In this document: positions 25,099-33,587 of the stretch, one piece after another
Layout: each line of letters begins with the position of its first letter
How positions within the stretch are numbered: position 1 is the stretch's first letter
NCBI GenBank assembly: GCA_022600345.1
Contig: JAHZKP010000106.1
Coordinates: 1-56,411 of the forward strand
Source of the DNA: Alphaproteobacteria bacterium
GTDB taxonomy: Bacteria > Pseudomonadota > Alphaproteobacteria > Rhizobiales > Hyphomicrobiaceae
DNA length: 56,411 nt
Direction of reading: 5' to 3'
The notes under the pieces: model-generated
Databases searched by the model: none
Told to the model about the DNA's origin: nothing
Seen by the model: the letters and a program-made list of their open reading frames with translations, nothing else
Made by a program: the position numbers and the translations under genes

Positions 25099-26517
25099 TC
25101 AGCCCTCCCGGCCAGGCTTGCGTGTCGGCAGAATTGCGGTTTCGAGATCTGACAGCCAAGCGTCGAATTCGGCCTTGAGCGCGGTTTCGTTCTGCGACCA
25201 CCAAGCGTCGTCTTTTGCCAGTGCACGCTGCATATTGCCGGCAGCAGTCGGCAGGAACCGGTCCAGTTTGATGCCGACCGTGACATGCCGCTTGGTCAAC
25301 GCAACCGCAGACTTGCGGACCGGGCCATAAGGAATCCTTTGAGCGACAGCGGCGAGCTGCTTTGGCTCAGTTGCGAATTTGATGAATGCTTCTGCCTGTT
25401 TTTTCCTTGGGCTGTCATTTGAAATAGCCCAGTAAGTCATCTCATAGATCTGGCCGTCCCAGATGATTTCCAGCGGCGCACCGCGGGCGGCGGCGAAGAA
25501 TGCCTTGCCGCTAAAGGTCTGTGCGATTGTGGCTTTGCCCTGCGCCATGGCGTCGAGGGCCGCGGTGCTATTTTCGGCCCAATGGATGTGGCCGAAGAGC
25601 GTTGCCAGTTTTCTGAATGCCCGTTTGCGGCCGTCAGCGTTGATGAGCAGTTCATAGACTTCGCCCGGCGCAGCGCCGTCGGCCAACAGCGCCATTTCCA
25701 AAAGGAAGCGCGGGTTCCGGATCAAGGCTCGCTTGCCGGGATAGCGCTTGATATCGAAGACATCGGCAAGTGTGGAGGGTTGTTGGTTATCAAAAGCACC
25801 CGGATTGAAGACGACCACCTGCGACCAGGCAAAAGCACCGATGCCGCAGGGCTTCAGGCCGCCTTCGAGAAAGTCCCCGTCGGCGTCACTGCTCAGGGCA
25901 GCCAAGGAGTCGAGCTTGACAAGGCGGCCTGATTTGCACCCGGCGTCGGCTTCAGCAGCGGAGACCTCCAACGCATCGAAACCCAGGCCGCCTGTTGCCG
26001 CAGAAAATTCAGCGAGATTTGTGCGGGTTCTCTCGACGACCTCGACTTGGCCAGTCACGTCCGCGCGAAAGCGGTCGACGACGGCAGTTTTCAATGCCTG
26101 CCCGTAAGCCCCGCTCCAGGTTGCGACGGTGAACGGCCGGGCGGCTTTTGCCGAGTTTGCTGGAGAGGGCGCGGTTGGTGCCGCAATGCCGGCTGGGGCC
26201 TGCTCCGTGACCTTTTCATCGAGCGGAACCGCGGTTGAACTACCGGGAAACACCTCCTGAGCGGGGGCAGGCTCATTATTGGCCTTGTCGGCTTGAGGCT
26301 GTTGGGGAGAGGGTTCAAGGGCCGAAGGATGGCCCTCATAAACGACGGGCTGATCGGCTTCCGGCGGGCTTGGTTGGGCAAGGCTGGGGCTTGCTGCAAT
26401 GCCGAGGGCCAAGCCAAGAGAGACAGCGATCATGCTTGCCGCTTTGGAAGTGGCGCGCGGCACCGCTGCAAAGGGGTTCTGCCTTCTAAGCCCGGGGCAT
26501 TCCAGTTGGTCGCTCAT
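25099..26517 (-). CDS. ABC transporter solute-binding protein, PotD-like
   Basis: From ATG 26517 (MSDQLECPGLRRQ) it encodes 472 residues; a frame extends to 26589 without clear support. A membrane/signal segment (MIAVSLGLALGIAASPSLAQ) is followed by a proline/glutamine-rich linker of about 85 residues, unusually long. The periplasmic-binding domain runs from ~135 (FTVATWSGAYGQALKTAVVDRF). ALEVSAAEADAGCKSGRLVKLD, GIGAFAWSQVVVFNPGAFD, and IWDGQIYEMTYWAISNDSPRKKQAEAFIKFATEPKQLA are typical of family 1 / PotD substrate-binding proteins, for polyamines or similar small molecules. No permease or ATPase of that family adjoins. The nearby Fe-type permease at 29301 is of another subfamily and separated by AsmA. 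Substrate unknown. Confidence 0.75.
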   Translation of the reverse strand: MSDQLECPGLRRQNPFAAVPRATSKAASMIAVSLGLALGIAASPSLAQPSPPEADQPVVYEGHPSALEPSPQQPQADKANNEPAPAQEVFPGSSTAVPLDEKVTEQAPAGIAAPTAPSPANSAKAARPFTVATWSGAYGQALKTAVVDRFRADVTGQVEVVERTRTNLAEFSAATGGLGFDALEVSAAEADAGCKSGRLVKLDSLAALSSDADGDFLEGGLKPCGIGAFAWSQVVVFNPGAFDNQQPSTLADVFDIKRYPGKRALIRNPRFLLEMALLADGAAPGEVYELLINADGRKRAFRKLATLFGHIHWAENSTAALDAMAQGKATIAQTFSGKAFFAAARGAPLEIIWDGQIYEMTYWAISNDSPRKKQAEAFIKFATEPKQLAAVAQRIPYGPVRKSAVALTKRHVTVGIKLDRFLPTAAGNMQRALAKDDAWWSQNETALKAEFDAWLSDLETAILPTRKPGREG

Positions 26518-26776
26518 ATCGAATATCCGAATTCTTGATTGTTGGTCCCTACGATGGGACGGCCTGTTACTGGCAGTGTTGCCGGGCATTGTGAGGTGGG
26601 GTGCCGAAGACTGCCGACCGATGCGCTGGCGGTTTCATCCAGACCAGACCGGGATGGCCCATCGGCGCCTGAAACTGAGGGCTGAGACTAGCACGTCCGA
26701 TCCGTCGAAAAAGGGGCAGCGGGCGTATCATCCCCGTTGGATACTGTGGAAACACGCCAAGTGGCTGATCCTACGG

Positions 26777-28657
26777 CTAACCGCGACGCGCCGGCTGGCC
26801 GGTCGCGCTGGCGGGGGCCTTGAACAGATCGGCGGGGATTGGAAAGGCCGGCGGGGTTGCGGCCTCGCTGGGGAAGCGGATTTTCGACAACTGAGGCCGG
26901 TCCCAGTGGCCATTGATTCTGAGAACGCTGGGGTACTGAGGGGCCTGTTCACCGGCACGGTGGAAGACGTTGATGTCGAGTTGTTTCTTGTGAACGTTGA
27001 ACGATCCGGTTACCGACACCTTGTCCTGCCCCGAACTGGTCGCCTTGAGCTGATCGATACGCGCTTCGCCGTTCTCGAAAACCACGTCGGCGGTCAACGT
27101 ATCCATGTCGGTGCGGCCTTCGGTGGCCTTCCCCCAGCCACTCTTCGCCGGCTCGTCCAGGCCGACGCTCTTGATGAGCGAGGGTAAATCCGCGGCCAAC
27201 CTCACTCCGGACGGCATGCTTAGGCCGACCTTGCCGTCGAGGTTTTTGATAAAGGCTTCAGGGCTGGTCCAGTTTCCGCCCAGGTCAACGGTGATGTCGA
27301 GTGGGCCTTTAAAGATGGGGTTGGGGAACAGCAACGGCGACAGGTCTTCGGCCTGCACCTGCTTCAGGCTGCCGCGCAGCCCGCACCGTGCATAGCGTTT
27401 GGAGGTGTCTATTGTGACCTGGAAGTTTCCCCGCCCGCCTGAGGCCAACTCCATTTCCGCCAAGTCGACCAGAACGTTACCGTCATGAAGGGACAAGGCC
27501 GCCGCAGTGCGGCCCAGCGGCAATGATCCAGCGATTGTCTGCTTTGCCGAAACACGCAAATCGAGGTCAAGCTGACTGAGGATCGGTAAATTCAGATCAC
27601 TGAGGAGTTGACGCACCCGGGGTGGTAGCCAACTGGCAGTCTGGCGGACGGTCGAAGCCAGGAAGGACGTGCCTTGTAGTTCCCCCAGGTCGACCATCTT
27701 TCCAACGTCCAGCACATTGAAGGCCAGCGTCCCGTCGATCAGCGGGCGCTTACCCTTGATATTCAAGAGCAGCGATCCGGTTGCTGTATTGCTGTCGAGT
27801 TGAAAGCGGCCGTTTTGGAAGTTGAGAATCTGATTGGCCCATTCCATGGTGCCGCCGGCCTTGAAAGTTGCAAGCTTCAGTTCGGAGGGCCATGCAAGCC
27901 CCAGCCAACGGGCCATGGTTGGAACGTCGTCGATAGACAGGGACGACGTTTCGGCAAGCAGCCCGCCGCCATTGCCAAGCGCTAGGTCGCCTTGGAAATT
28001 CGCTGAGAAAAGTTTGTCGCTACTGACTTTGGCGCGGATCGGTAGGTGCTTTGCTTCGCGGCTTGAAGCATCAGTGGAAACGATCGTTTCGAATTCAACG
28101 TCGCGCCCCAGATACTGCACGTTCCCCTTGGCGATCAACCGGCCCCCTGCCGTCGGCCGTAGGCGAACCCTGACATCTTCGAAAAGAATCGTCCGGCCAC
28201 CGGGTACCGACAGCCGGATCTTGCTGTCCTGAATTAGCAGGGCGCGAAAGTTGCCGCTTGCCAGAGCTTTCGCGAGGGGGGCAAGGGCCAATTGAAATTG
28301 TTGCACACCATCGGGGCCGCCGATTACAAGGTCGCCACCGCGCAAGATCAGCACCTCGCGACCACTTTCGATCAGCTTGGCCAACTCCGCTGAACCCAGC
28401 GGCGACGCATCGTTGGGCCGACCGACTGATAGCGTTCCCTTGGCGAGCATGATTGAGGGCTCATCGAGAAGCTTCAAGGGCTGGCTCAGTGTGAACGAAC
28501 CCTGGCTTGCGGCCCTGACGATGTAGGAATTCAGGATCGATTCCGTTGGATCGTCGATGAGTACGAACGGCAACGTCAAGCACAGTAATATTGCTGCGAG
28601 GGCAACACTACCCTGCACTTTTCTGTTGCCTGGTGGACGAGCTTTTCGCTTCATCAT
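26777..28657 (-). CDS. AsmA-family outer-membrane biogenesis-like protein
   Basis: The 626-residue protein begins MMKRKARPPGNRK, followed by a membrane anchor (ALAAILLCLTLPFVLIDD) and a long periplasmic beta-rich chain. The AsmA pattern is visible at the C-terminus: LDITVDLGGNWTSPEAFIKNLDGKVGLSMPSGVRLAADLPSLI, TLTADVVFENGEARIDQLKATSSGQDKVSVTGSFNV and LDINVF followed by LRINGHWDRPQLSKI. AsmA proteins are bridge-like lipid-transfer or assembly proteins linking inner and outer membranes; the exact cargo is unknown. It is a single gene between the binding protein and a repeat-bearing gap. Length suits mid-size alphaproteobacterial AsmA proteins. The family is confident; role is not. Confidence 0.78.
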   Translation of the reverse strand: MMKRKARPPGNRKVQGSVALAAILLCLTLPFVLIDDPTESILNSYIVRAASQGSFTLSQPLKLLDEPSIMLAKGTLSVGRPNDASPLGSAELAKLIESGREVLILRGGDLVIGGPDGVQQFQLALAPLAKALASGNFRALLIQDSKIRLSVPGGRTILFEDVRVRLRPTAGGRLIAKGNVQYLGRDVEFETIVSTDASSREAKHLPIRAKVSSDKLFSANFQGDLALGNGGGLLAETSSLSIDDVPTMARWLGLAWPSELKLATFKAGGTMEWANQILNFQNGRFQLDSNTATGSLLLNIKGKRPLIDGTLAFNVLDVGKMVDLGELQGTSFLASTVRQTASWLPPRVRQLLSDLNLPILSQLDLDLRVSAKQTIAGSLPLGRTAAALSLHDGNVLVDLAEMELASGGRGNFQVTIDTSKRYARCGLRGSLKQVQAEDLSPLLFPNPIFKGPLDITVDLGGNWTSPEAFIKNLDGKVGLSMPSGVRLAADLPSLIKSVGLDEPAKSGWGKATEGRTDMDTLTADVVFENGEARIDQLKATSSGQDKVSVTGSFNVHKKQLDINVFHRAGEQAPQYPSVLRINGHWDRPQLSKIRFPSEAATPPAFPIPADLFKAPASATGQPARRG

Positions 28658-28819
28658 CCTGCCACTGAATGAAAACGCGCTACGTAACGCGGGCGCACTC
28701 GCAAACGATTGATCCGCCCCACAGGCCCCCGCCGACGTGCGGCGTCAATCTTGTATATTGCACACCAATGTCTGGCAAGCATTGAAATGTGCTCAGCCAG
28801 CTCCATCACAGGATCGAGC
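28658..28819. other. Gap upstream of the AsmA gene
   Basis: Nothing coding is supported between the AsmA start and the small protein gene (28658-29014). The stretch up to 28819 presumably holds the AsmA promoter. The palindromic repeat is listed separately. Confidence 0.35.
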
Positions 28820-28882
28820 CTAGAGCAACATTCGATCTAACGGAATCGCCTTCAGCGTTTCATAGATCGGATAAAGCTCTAG
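28820..28882. repeat. 63-bp palindromic repeat with CTAGAGC ends
   Basis: The arms CTAGAGCAACATTCGATCTA and TAGATCGGATAAAGCTCTAG are inverted copies matching at 16 of 20 positions, around a 23-base centre. Ends of this type (CTAGAGC...GCTCTAG) are common in intergenic palindromes of Rhizobiales, as I remember them. It lies in a non-coding gap. It may act as a hairpin in RNA or be a small dispersed element. Confidence 0.6.
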
Positions 28883-29014
28883 TATAAGATCGAACCATCC
28901 TGGCGCAAAATCGAGCCGATGTCGCTATTGAACTGTTGAGAAATAGAGTTGCCGTTCCGGCTAAGATGGGAGCGCGTCGGGCTTTGCATGATGTGATGTC
29001 GGCCGTGCCGACGA

Positions 29015-29155
29015 TCAGGCCTTGGTCGTTGGGTCCTTTGGATCGCTGCGGGTCATGACATAGATGAACAAGATCAGCGTTACCAGGATGACCGTCACGA
29101 GACCGCCTAACGCAATTTTGGCCAGCGGGTCGGTATTCATGATGACATCGTACAT
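29015..29155 (-). CDS. Small single-pass membrane protein (46 aa)
   Basis: ATG 29155 gives MYDVIMNTDPLAKIALGG..., with GAGGGG six bases upstream; a second Met (MNTDPL) is five residues in. A single hydrophobic helix (ALGGLVTVILVTLILFIYVM) is followed by a charged tail (TRSDPKDPTTKA). No family is recognised. It lies downstream of, and on the same strand as, the iron-type permease and cytochrome genes, so it may belong to the same membrane system; the gap to the permease stop (29301) is 145 bases. The coding call rests on the good ribosome-binding site and the clean helix. Confidence 0.55.
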   Translation of the reverse strand: MYDVIMNTDPLAKIALGGLVTVILVTLILFIYVMTRSDPKDPTTKA

Positions 29156-29300
29156 GGGGCGCCCCTCAATTCTGGTTCCGATGGATCGGCGCTGCTGGCG
29201 CTGTTGGGCGCCCGACGCCACAAAAAATTAGACCGATCCCAGAATGAGTAAAAAGCCGTCCTGGCACCTTGCTCGAAATCAATCGCCAACCTGATCTGGA

Positions 29301-31178
29301 TCAGCGGCCAGGGCGGCCACCGGCAACCGCCTTGTGCAACAGCAAAACAGGCACCAGCCCAACGAGTACGATGGTCAGCGCACCCAAAGCGGCCTCCTCG
29401 AATTGCTCAAGGGCAGCCAGGCTATAGACGTGAGTTGCCAGGGTATCGAAATTGAACGGCCGCAGAAGCAGGGTTGCTGGAAGTTCCTTCATGGCGTCGA
29501 CAAACACCAACAAGCCCGCCGACCCTAATGCTGGCAGGAGAAGCGGCAGATGCACCCTCATCAGGGCGCTCAGCGCAGTCTCACCCAACGCGCGGGCGGC
29601 GGCATCGAGGTTGGGGGAAATGCGTTCAAGTCCAGCCTCGACCGTGCCCAGGCCGACAGCAAGAAACCGAATGGAATAGGCGATAACGAGCGCAAAAATG
29701 GAGCCTGACAGGATCAGGCCGGTAGAGATTCCGAACGTGGCGCGCATCATGGAATCAACCGCATTGTCCAGGCCGGCCAGCGGGATCAGAAGGCCAAGAG
29801 CCAGTACCGTTCCGGGCACCGCATACCCCAAGCCGGCAACCCGGACCGCCGGGCGAATAAAGCCGTTCGGGGCGACGCGCTTTGCATAGCCAAGCGTCAG
29901 CGCCAGGACGATTGCGACTACGGCGACGACGGCTGACAACATAAAACTATTATAGGCGGCGGCATAAAAGGCTGCATCGGCTGCCTCTCCGGCCGAAGAC
30001 CAAGCCAAGTGCAGCAGGACGAGAACGGGTACGAGAAAGCCGATGAGAAATGGCATGGCACAGGCCAGCGTGGCCAAATAGCCCTTCCAGCCGCTCAGAT
30101 CCTGAAACGGAATTGATCGGTAGCGTCCGGTCGTATGGTGGATCTGCGCGGAACCGCGCGCCATGCGTTCGGCTGCAAACAAGATAACGATGAACCCCAG
30201 CATTACAGCGGCAATCTGAGCTGCGCCGCCCAGATTGGAGCGCTCCAGCCAGGTTGAGTAGACGCTGGCTGTCAGTGTCTGGACGCCGAGATATTCTACG
30301 GCCCCGATGTCGTTGAGGCATTCCATCAATACAAGTGACACGCCGGCGACCAATGCGGGGCGGGCGAGCGGCAGGGCTACGGCCCAGAAGACGCCGAGCG
30401 GCGTGCGCCCCAGCGTTCGAGCGACCTCTAGTGCGCAAACTGATTGCTGGACGAAACTCGCCCGGGCGGTGAGATAGACATAAGGGTAGAGAACCGACGC
30501 CATCACGAAGACGGCGCCGCCGATGGAGCGGATCTCAGGGAACCAGTAGTCGCGGGATGAAGCAAAGCCGAAGGCATGGCGCAGGAATGTCTGCAGCGGC
30601 CCGGCGTAGTCGAGAAGCTCAACGTAGGCGTAGGCAATAATGTAGGTGGGCATCGCCAACGGTATGACGAGCAGCCGGTCGACGATCGCGCGGCCGGGAA
30701 AGCGGTACATGGTGACCAGCCATGCGGCCGCCGTACCTGTTATAATCGTCAACAGCCCGGCCCCGGTCATCAGCAAGATGGTTTGTCCGATCGAACCGGG
30801 AAACGAGCCCAGCGCAACAAGCAAGCAGGCGACCGAAGCGCAGGCAAGGGGAATGGCGGCAGGTGCGGTAGGGCGAACCAGGTATAGCGCGAACCCGGCC
30901 AGAGCCAGGCCGACCAACGGTAGGGCTGTGAGAGGAAACTTGCCAAACAGAACATTGGCGAACAGGTGCGGCCAGATGTTGTTTTCAGGGGCGATGGCAA
31001 AAGCCAGGACGGTGACAATCGGCAGGATCATCACCGCCAGGATCAAGGCAACGGCGGCCGTCCACATCGGCGAAGACCGCCGCTTGGCGCGCCAGCGCCT
31101 GACACGAGAGGGCACGCCAGTCAGGTGACGCGTCGTCTCGGCCAAGCTTGGAACGTGAAATCCGCCGGACCAGCTCAT
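29301..31178 (-). CDS. Fe3+-type ABC transporter permease, two fused halves
   Basis: The 625-residue inner-membrane protein contains about twelve membrane segments. Two EAA loops, where the ATPase docks, are present: EVARTLGRTPLGVFWAVALPLARPALVAG (~240) and DAAARALGETALSALMRVHLPLLLPALGS (~550). That tandem layout is that of FbpB/SfuB/ThiP permeases, most often for ferric iron. The ATG at 31178 overlaps the stop of the preceding cytochrome gene by four bases, so translation is coupled. No ATPase gene is adjacent and the only nearby binding protein (25099-26517) is PotD-like. The substrate could also be thiamine-like, but iron is the commonest for this layout. Confidence 0.83.
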   Translation of the reverse strand: MSWSGGFHVPSLAETTRHLTGVPSRVRRWRAKRRSSPMWTAAVALILAVMILPIVTVLAFAIAPENNIWPHLFANVLFGKFPLTALPLVGLALAGFALYLVRPTAPAAIPLACASVACLLVALGSFPGSIGQTILLMTGAGLLTIITGTAAAWLVTMYRFPGRAIVDRLLVIPLAMPTYIIAYAYVELLDYAGPLQTFLRHAFGFASSRDYWFPEIRSIGGAVFVMASVLYPYVYLTARASFVQQSVCALEVARTLGRTPLGVFWAVALPLARPALVAGVSLVLMECLNDIGAVEYLGVQTLTASVYSTWLERSNLGGAAQIAAVMLGFIVILFAAERMARGSAQIHHTTGRYRSIPFQDLSGWKGYLATLACAMPFLIGFLVPVLVLLHLAWSSAGEAADAAFYAAAYNSFMLSAVVAVVAIVLALTLGYAKRVAPNGFIRPAVRVAGLGYAVPGTVLALGLLIPLAGLDNAVDSMMRATFGISTGLILSGSIFALVIAYSIRFLAVGLGTVEAGLERISPNLDAAARALGETALSALMRVHLPLLLPALGSAGLLVFVDAMKELPATLLLRPFNFDTLATHVYSLAALEQFEEAALGALTIVLVGLVPVLLLHKAVAGGRPGR

Positions 31179-31954
31179 TTCTGTGGCAACGACTTTGCGT
31201 GAAGCAACACGGAAGCGGCATCTTCGATGGCGAATGCTCTGAGGTTTACCATTGCGGCACCTGGATGTGAGTTGCGGATCTTGTGCAGCACCTCATCGGG
31301 GGCTGCATTGGCTTCCGTGCCGATATAAGCGGGTTCGTCTTCCGTCCCCCAGTTGAGTAGCCGGCCATCAAAGCCATGACAAGCAGCGCAAACGGTTTGG
31401 AATATGGCCTTGCCACGCATTGCGTCGCCTATGACCTCCCCGGTTTGCGGATTGACGAACTTCGAAGTCTCGTCCTGCCCCCGGGACACGAAGGCTGCCA
31501 GCCGCGCCAGCTCATTGTCGCGGATCATTTCCTTTGTATAGCCATGCAGAGGCGAACGCAGAAGTCTTGCAATGTCGGCGGCATCGCGCCCCTTGGCGCC
31601 ATCGATACCCTTGATGCCGGTCCGATGGCTGCCAGAACCGTACCTGCCAGCGTTGCCGCGATAGTCCCAGCCATGACATTCCTTGCAGCGCCATGTGGCG
31701 GGGCCGGACTTCTTGCCATCCTTGGGGTAGGCGGGGTGAGTGCCTTTGGGTTCGTCCCGGTCGAGGGCTTTCCACCACCTATCGTAAATGCGGCCGCCGG
31801 CTGCAAGCGTCCAGGCGTCGGTTGGAACCTGGGGGGCGCCGTGGACGAACTCGGTTTCCTCCATGGTGTGTTCGGATTTCGGATCGGCAAGGGACGGGCT
31901 GGTTAATAAAAGCGCGCAAAGGCACAAGGAAAGGCCCCGAAGGAGAGTGTTCAT
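31175..31954 (-). CDS. Periplasmic diheme c-type cytochrome
   Basis: ATG 31954 (GGAG nine bases upstream) gives 259 residues; an in-frame ATG lies five codons earlier. A signal peptide (MNTLLRGLSLCLCALLLTSPSLA) targets the periplasm. Two heme-binding motifs, CKECH (90-94) and CAACH (189-193), sit in separate halves, making this diheme, with GAAMVNLRAF in the second half as a possible axial-Met region. WRCKECHGWDYRGNAGRYGSGSH is distinctive. Its stop codon overlaps the iron-type permease start, an unusual partnership suggesting electron transfer tied to metal uptake, e.g. changing iron redox state. That role is inference; family and hemes are seen. Confidence 0.85.
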   Translation of the reverse strand: MNTLLRGLSLCLCALLLTSPSLADPKSEHTMEETEFVHGAPQVPTDAWTLAAGGRIYDRWWKALDRDEPKGTHPAYPKDGKKSGPATWRCKECHGWDYRGNAGRYGSGSHRTGIKGIDGAKGRDAADIARLLRSPLHGYTKEMIRDNELARLAAFVSRGQDETSKFVNPQTGEVIGDAMRGKAIFQTVCAACHGFDGRLLNWGTEDEPAYIGTEANAAPDEVLHKIRNSHPGAAMVNLRAFAIEDAASVLLHAKSLPQK

Positions 31955-32128
31955 CAGGTTGGGCTCCATGCTTGTTGGGCCCGCCTTTGATACTGGGGAT
32001 GCGGGCTGGTGAATTGTTCAAGTTCAGCGCCAACTTATCGCGCGCAGGACCCGCAAATCGTTTGCGAGTTATCAATGCGACGCAGCCAGCGTCAATTGCT
32101 GCAGGCAAGGAAGGGGCTGAATTTTATG

Positions 32129-32938
32129 TCAGACGACCCGGTCGTTTGGGAATATAACGGCGGCGGTGGTTCCCTTCTCTGGCTGGCTGGTGATGTGGAA
32201 GGATGCGCCGTTACCTTCTGCCAGCGTCTTCACTAGCGGCAAGCCTACGCCCAGCCCCCCGCCATCGCGCTGGCGACCCTCCACCATTCGGCCTTCAAGC
32301 GCGTGTTCGATATCTTCCTGGCTCATACCGCGACCGGTATCCTTGACCAGGATCGCCAGCGTGCCGTCCTGGCGAAAATCGGCTGTGGTGGTTATCTCAC
32401 CTCCGCGCGGGGTGAATTTGAGCGCATTGGTGACCAGATTGATGAGGATTTGTTGAAGCGTCAGGCGGTCGGCGACAATACGGGGCAATTGTTCGCCGGG
32501 CTCCACGAGTTTCAATCGCAGGCCTGCACGCTCCGCCAACGGCAGCATCGTGGAAATCGTCGCGTGCAGCAGTTCGCCCGGATCCAGCTCTGTGAACTCA
32601 AGGCGTTGCTGTCCGGTGTCGCGGGTGCGCTGCTCCATCATGCGGTCGATAATCGCCAACATCAGTTTGGCGCTATCGTGGATGTCGGCTGCATAGCGCT
32701 TGTAGCGATCATCGCCAATGGGCCCCAATTGCTCGTCGCGCATGACTTCGGACGCCGCGACAATGGCGGCGATCGGCGTTTTGAGTTCATGGGCCAGTTT
32801 TTGGATATAGGGGCGGCGGCGGGGCTCGCGAGGGCGATCCGCTTTGGCGCGCCGGTCATCGTGGGGTCCGGCATTATCTCCCCCGGCCTTCGCCGCATCG
32901 CGGTCTGAAGCATTATCTTTGGCGCCGCCGTCGGGCAT
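32129..32938 (-). CDS. Soluble sensor histidine kinase
   Basis: 269 residues, no membrane segment. A charged N-terminal ~40 residues (DDRRAKADRPREPRRR) lead to HisKA with LAHELKTPIAAI (H50 the phosphorylated residue), then HATPase_c: N box NLVTNALKFTPRGGEI, G1 box VKDTGRGM, and G2 box GGGLGVGLPLVKTLAEG. No sensor domain is visible, so it may receive a cytoplasmic signal or partner with another protein. No response regulator adjoins. It stands alone between the cytochrome/permease pair and the tRNA-His gene. The start at 32938 is the first Met. It is complete as a kinase core; the absence of an input domain is the main oddity. Confidence 0.83.
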   Translation of the reverse strand: MPDGGAKDNASDRDAAKAGGDNAGPHDDRRAKADRPREPRRRPYIQKLAHELKTPIAAIVAASEVMRDEQLGPIGDDRYKRYAADIHDSAKLMLAIIDRMMEQRTRDTGQQRLEFTELDPGELLHATISTMLPLAERAGLRLKLVEPGEQLPRIVADRLTLQQILINLVTNALKFTPRGGEITTTADFRQDGTLAILVKDTGRGMSQEDIEHALEGRMVEGRQRDGGGLGVGLPLVKTLAEGNGASFHITSQPEKGTTAAVIFPNDRVV

Positions 32939-33331
32939 CTCATCTTCTTTTTTCAGCGAGGGAGGGGGAATCGCGCTGGCAGTTCATGCGACCCGGCTTC
33001 TTGGGCCTGACACACTAAGGCGGGTTATATGCCTGATGCAAAGCCAATTCGCCAACTTCGCCGTCTTGGTTGACGGTGGATGGTCCCCGCAACTGAGCAG
33101 AAATTGCCTTGATTTTAGAGGATGGTGACCCAAACCGGTGATTTCTTCTTGACGGGAGGCCCGATCTCGATGTTTTTACGGGTCTTCGATTTGTTTGCAC
33201 GTCGGGCTTTCCGATGCCCAAGCCAGGGCGAAACAGGCTCTTGGAGCAATCGCAGAATGGTGGGATTACACCAGCATCTGCCCTGGACTTGCAAATTTTC
33301 GTGTTGGCGCTGGCCTAACGTCAGCGACCGT
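32939..33331. other. Gap between kinase gene and tRNA-His
   Basis: I see no supported gene or clear repeat here. The end nearest 33331 must contain the tRNA promoter. Short open frames exist but lack ribosome-binding sites and recognisable product. Confidence 0.4.
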
Positions 33332-33408
33332 GCCGCCTTAGCTCAGTTGGTTAGAGCGCTGGTTTGTGGAACCAGAGGTCCCCCGTTCGAGCCGGGGAGG
33401 CGGTACCA
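33332..33408 (+). tRNA. tRNA-His (GTG)
   Basis: A full cloverleaf: acceptor GCCGCCT/AGGCGGT with a G1:U72 wobble, D arm GCTC...GAGC, anticodon arm CTGGT-TTGTGGA-ACCAG, T arm CCCCG-TTCGAGC-CGGGG, then A73 and encoded CCA. Pairing fixes position 1 at 33332. The -1 base is T, not the G normally required by HisRS, and the discriminator is A instead of C. That is the atypical tRNA-His known from many alphaproteobacteria, which use a matching HisRS. Confidence 0.93.
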
Positions 33409-33511
33409 TCTCCCCCGATAGCCGACACAGCCAATCGAACCGCCATCCAATCTGACGGAGAGCCAGTCGTCAGTGCCCAACCGGGCGCAGGATAATCTAT
33501 CTGCTGCAGTC

Positions 33512-33550
33512 AAAAAAAACAGGGAGCGCGCGGTCTGCGCACCCCCTGTT
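33512..33550 (-). terminator. Rho-independent terminator of the M15-type peptidase gene
   Basis: ACAGGG with GCGC inside and GCGC...CCCTGT form a hairpin at about 33519-33550. The run of eight A's before it (33512-33519) is the T-run on the minus strand. It lies 38 bases past the peptidase stop at 33588. Confidence 0.8.
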
Positions 33551-33587
33551 TTCGATCAAGGTCGGTCTGGTAATTGCCGTATACGCA

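Noticed and set aside
29301-31954. Idea that the cytochrome/permease pair with the PotD-like protein is one complete ABC transporter
   Set aside because: The binding protein is of a different subfamily, separated by the AsmA gene and a gap, and no ATPase is present. It is kept only as possible context.
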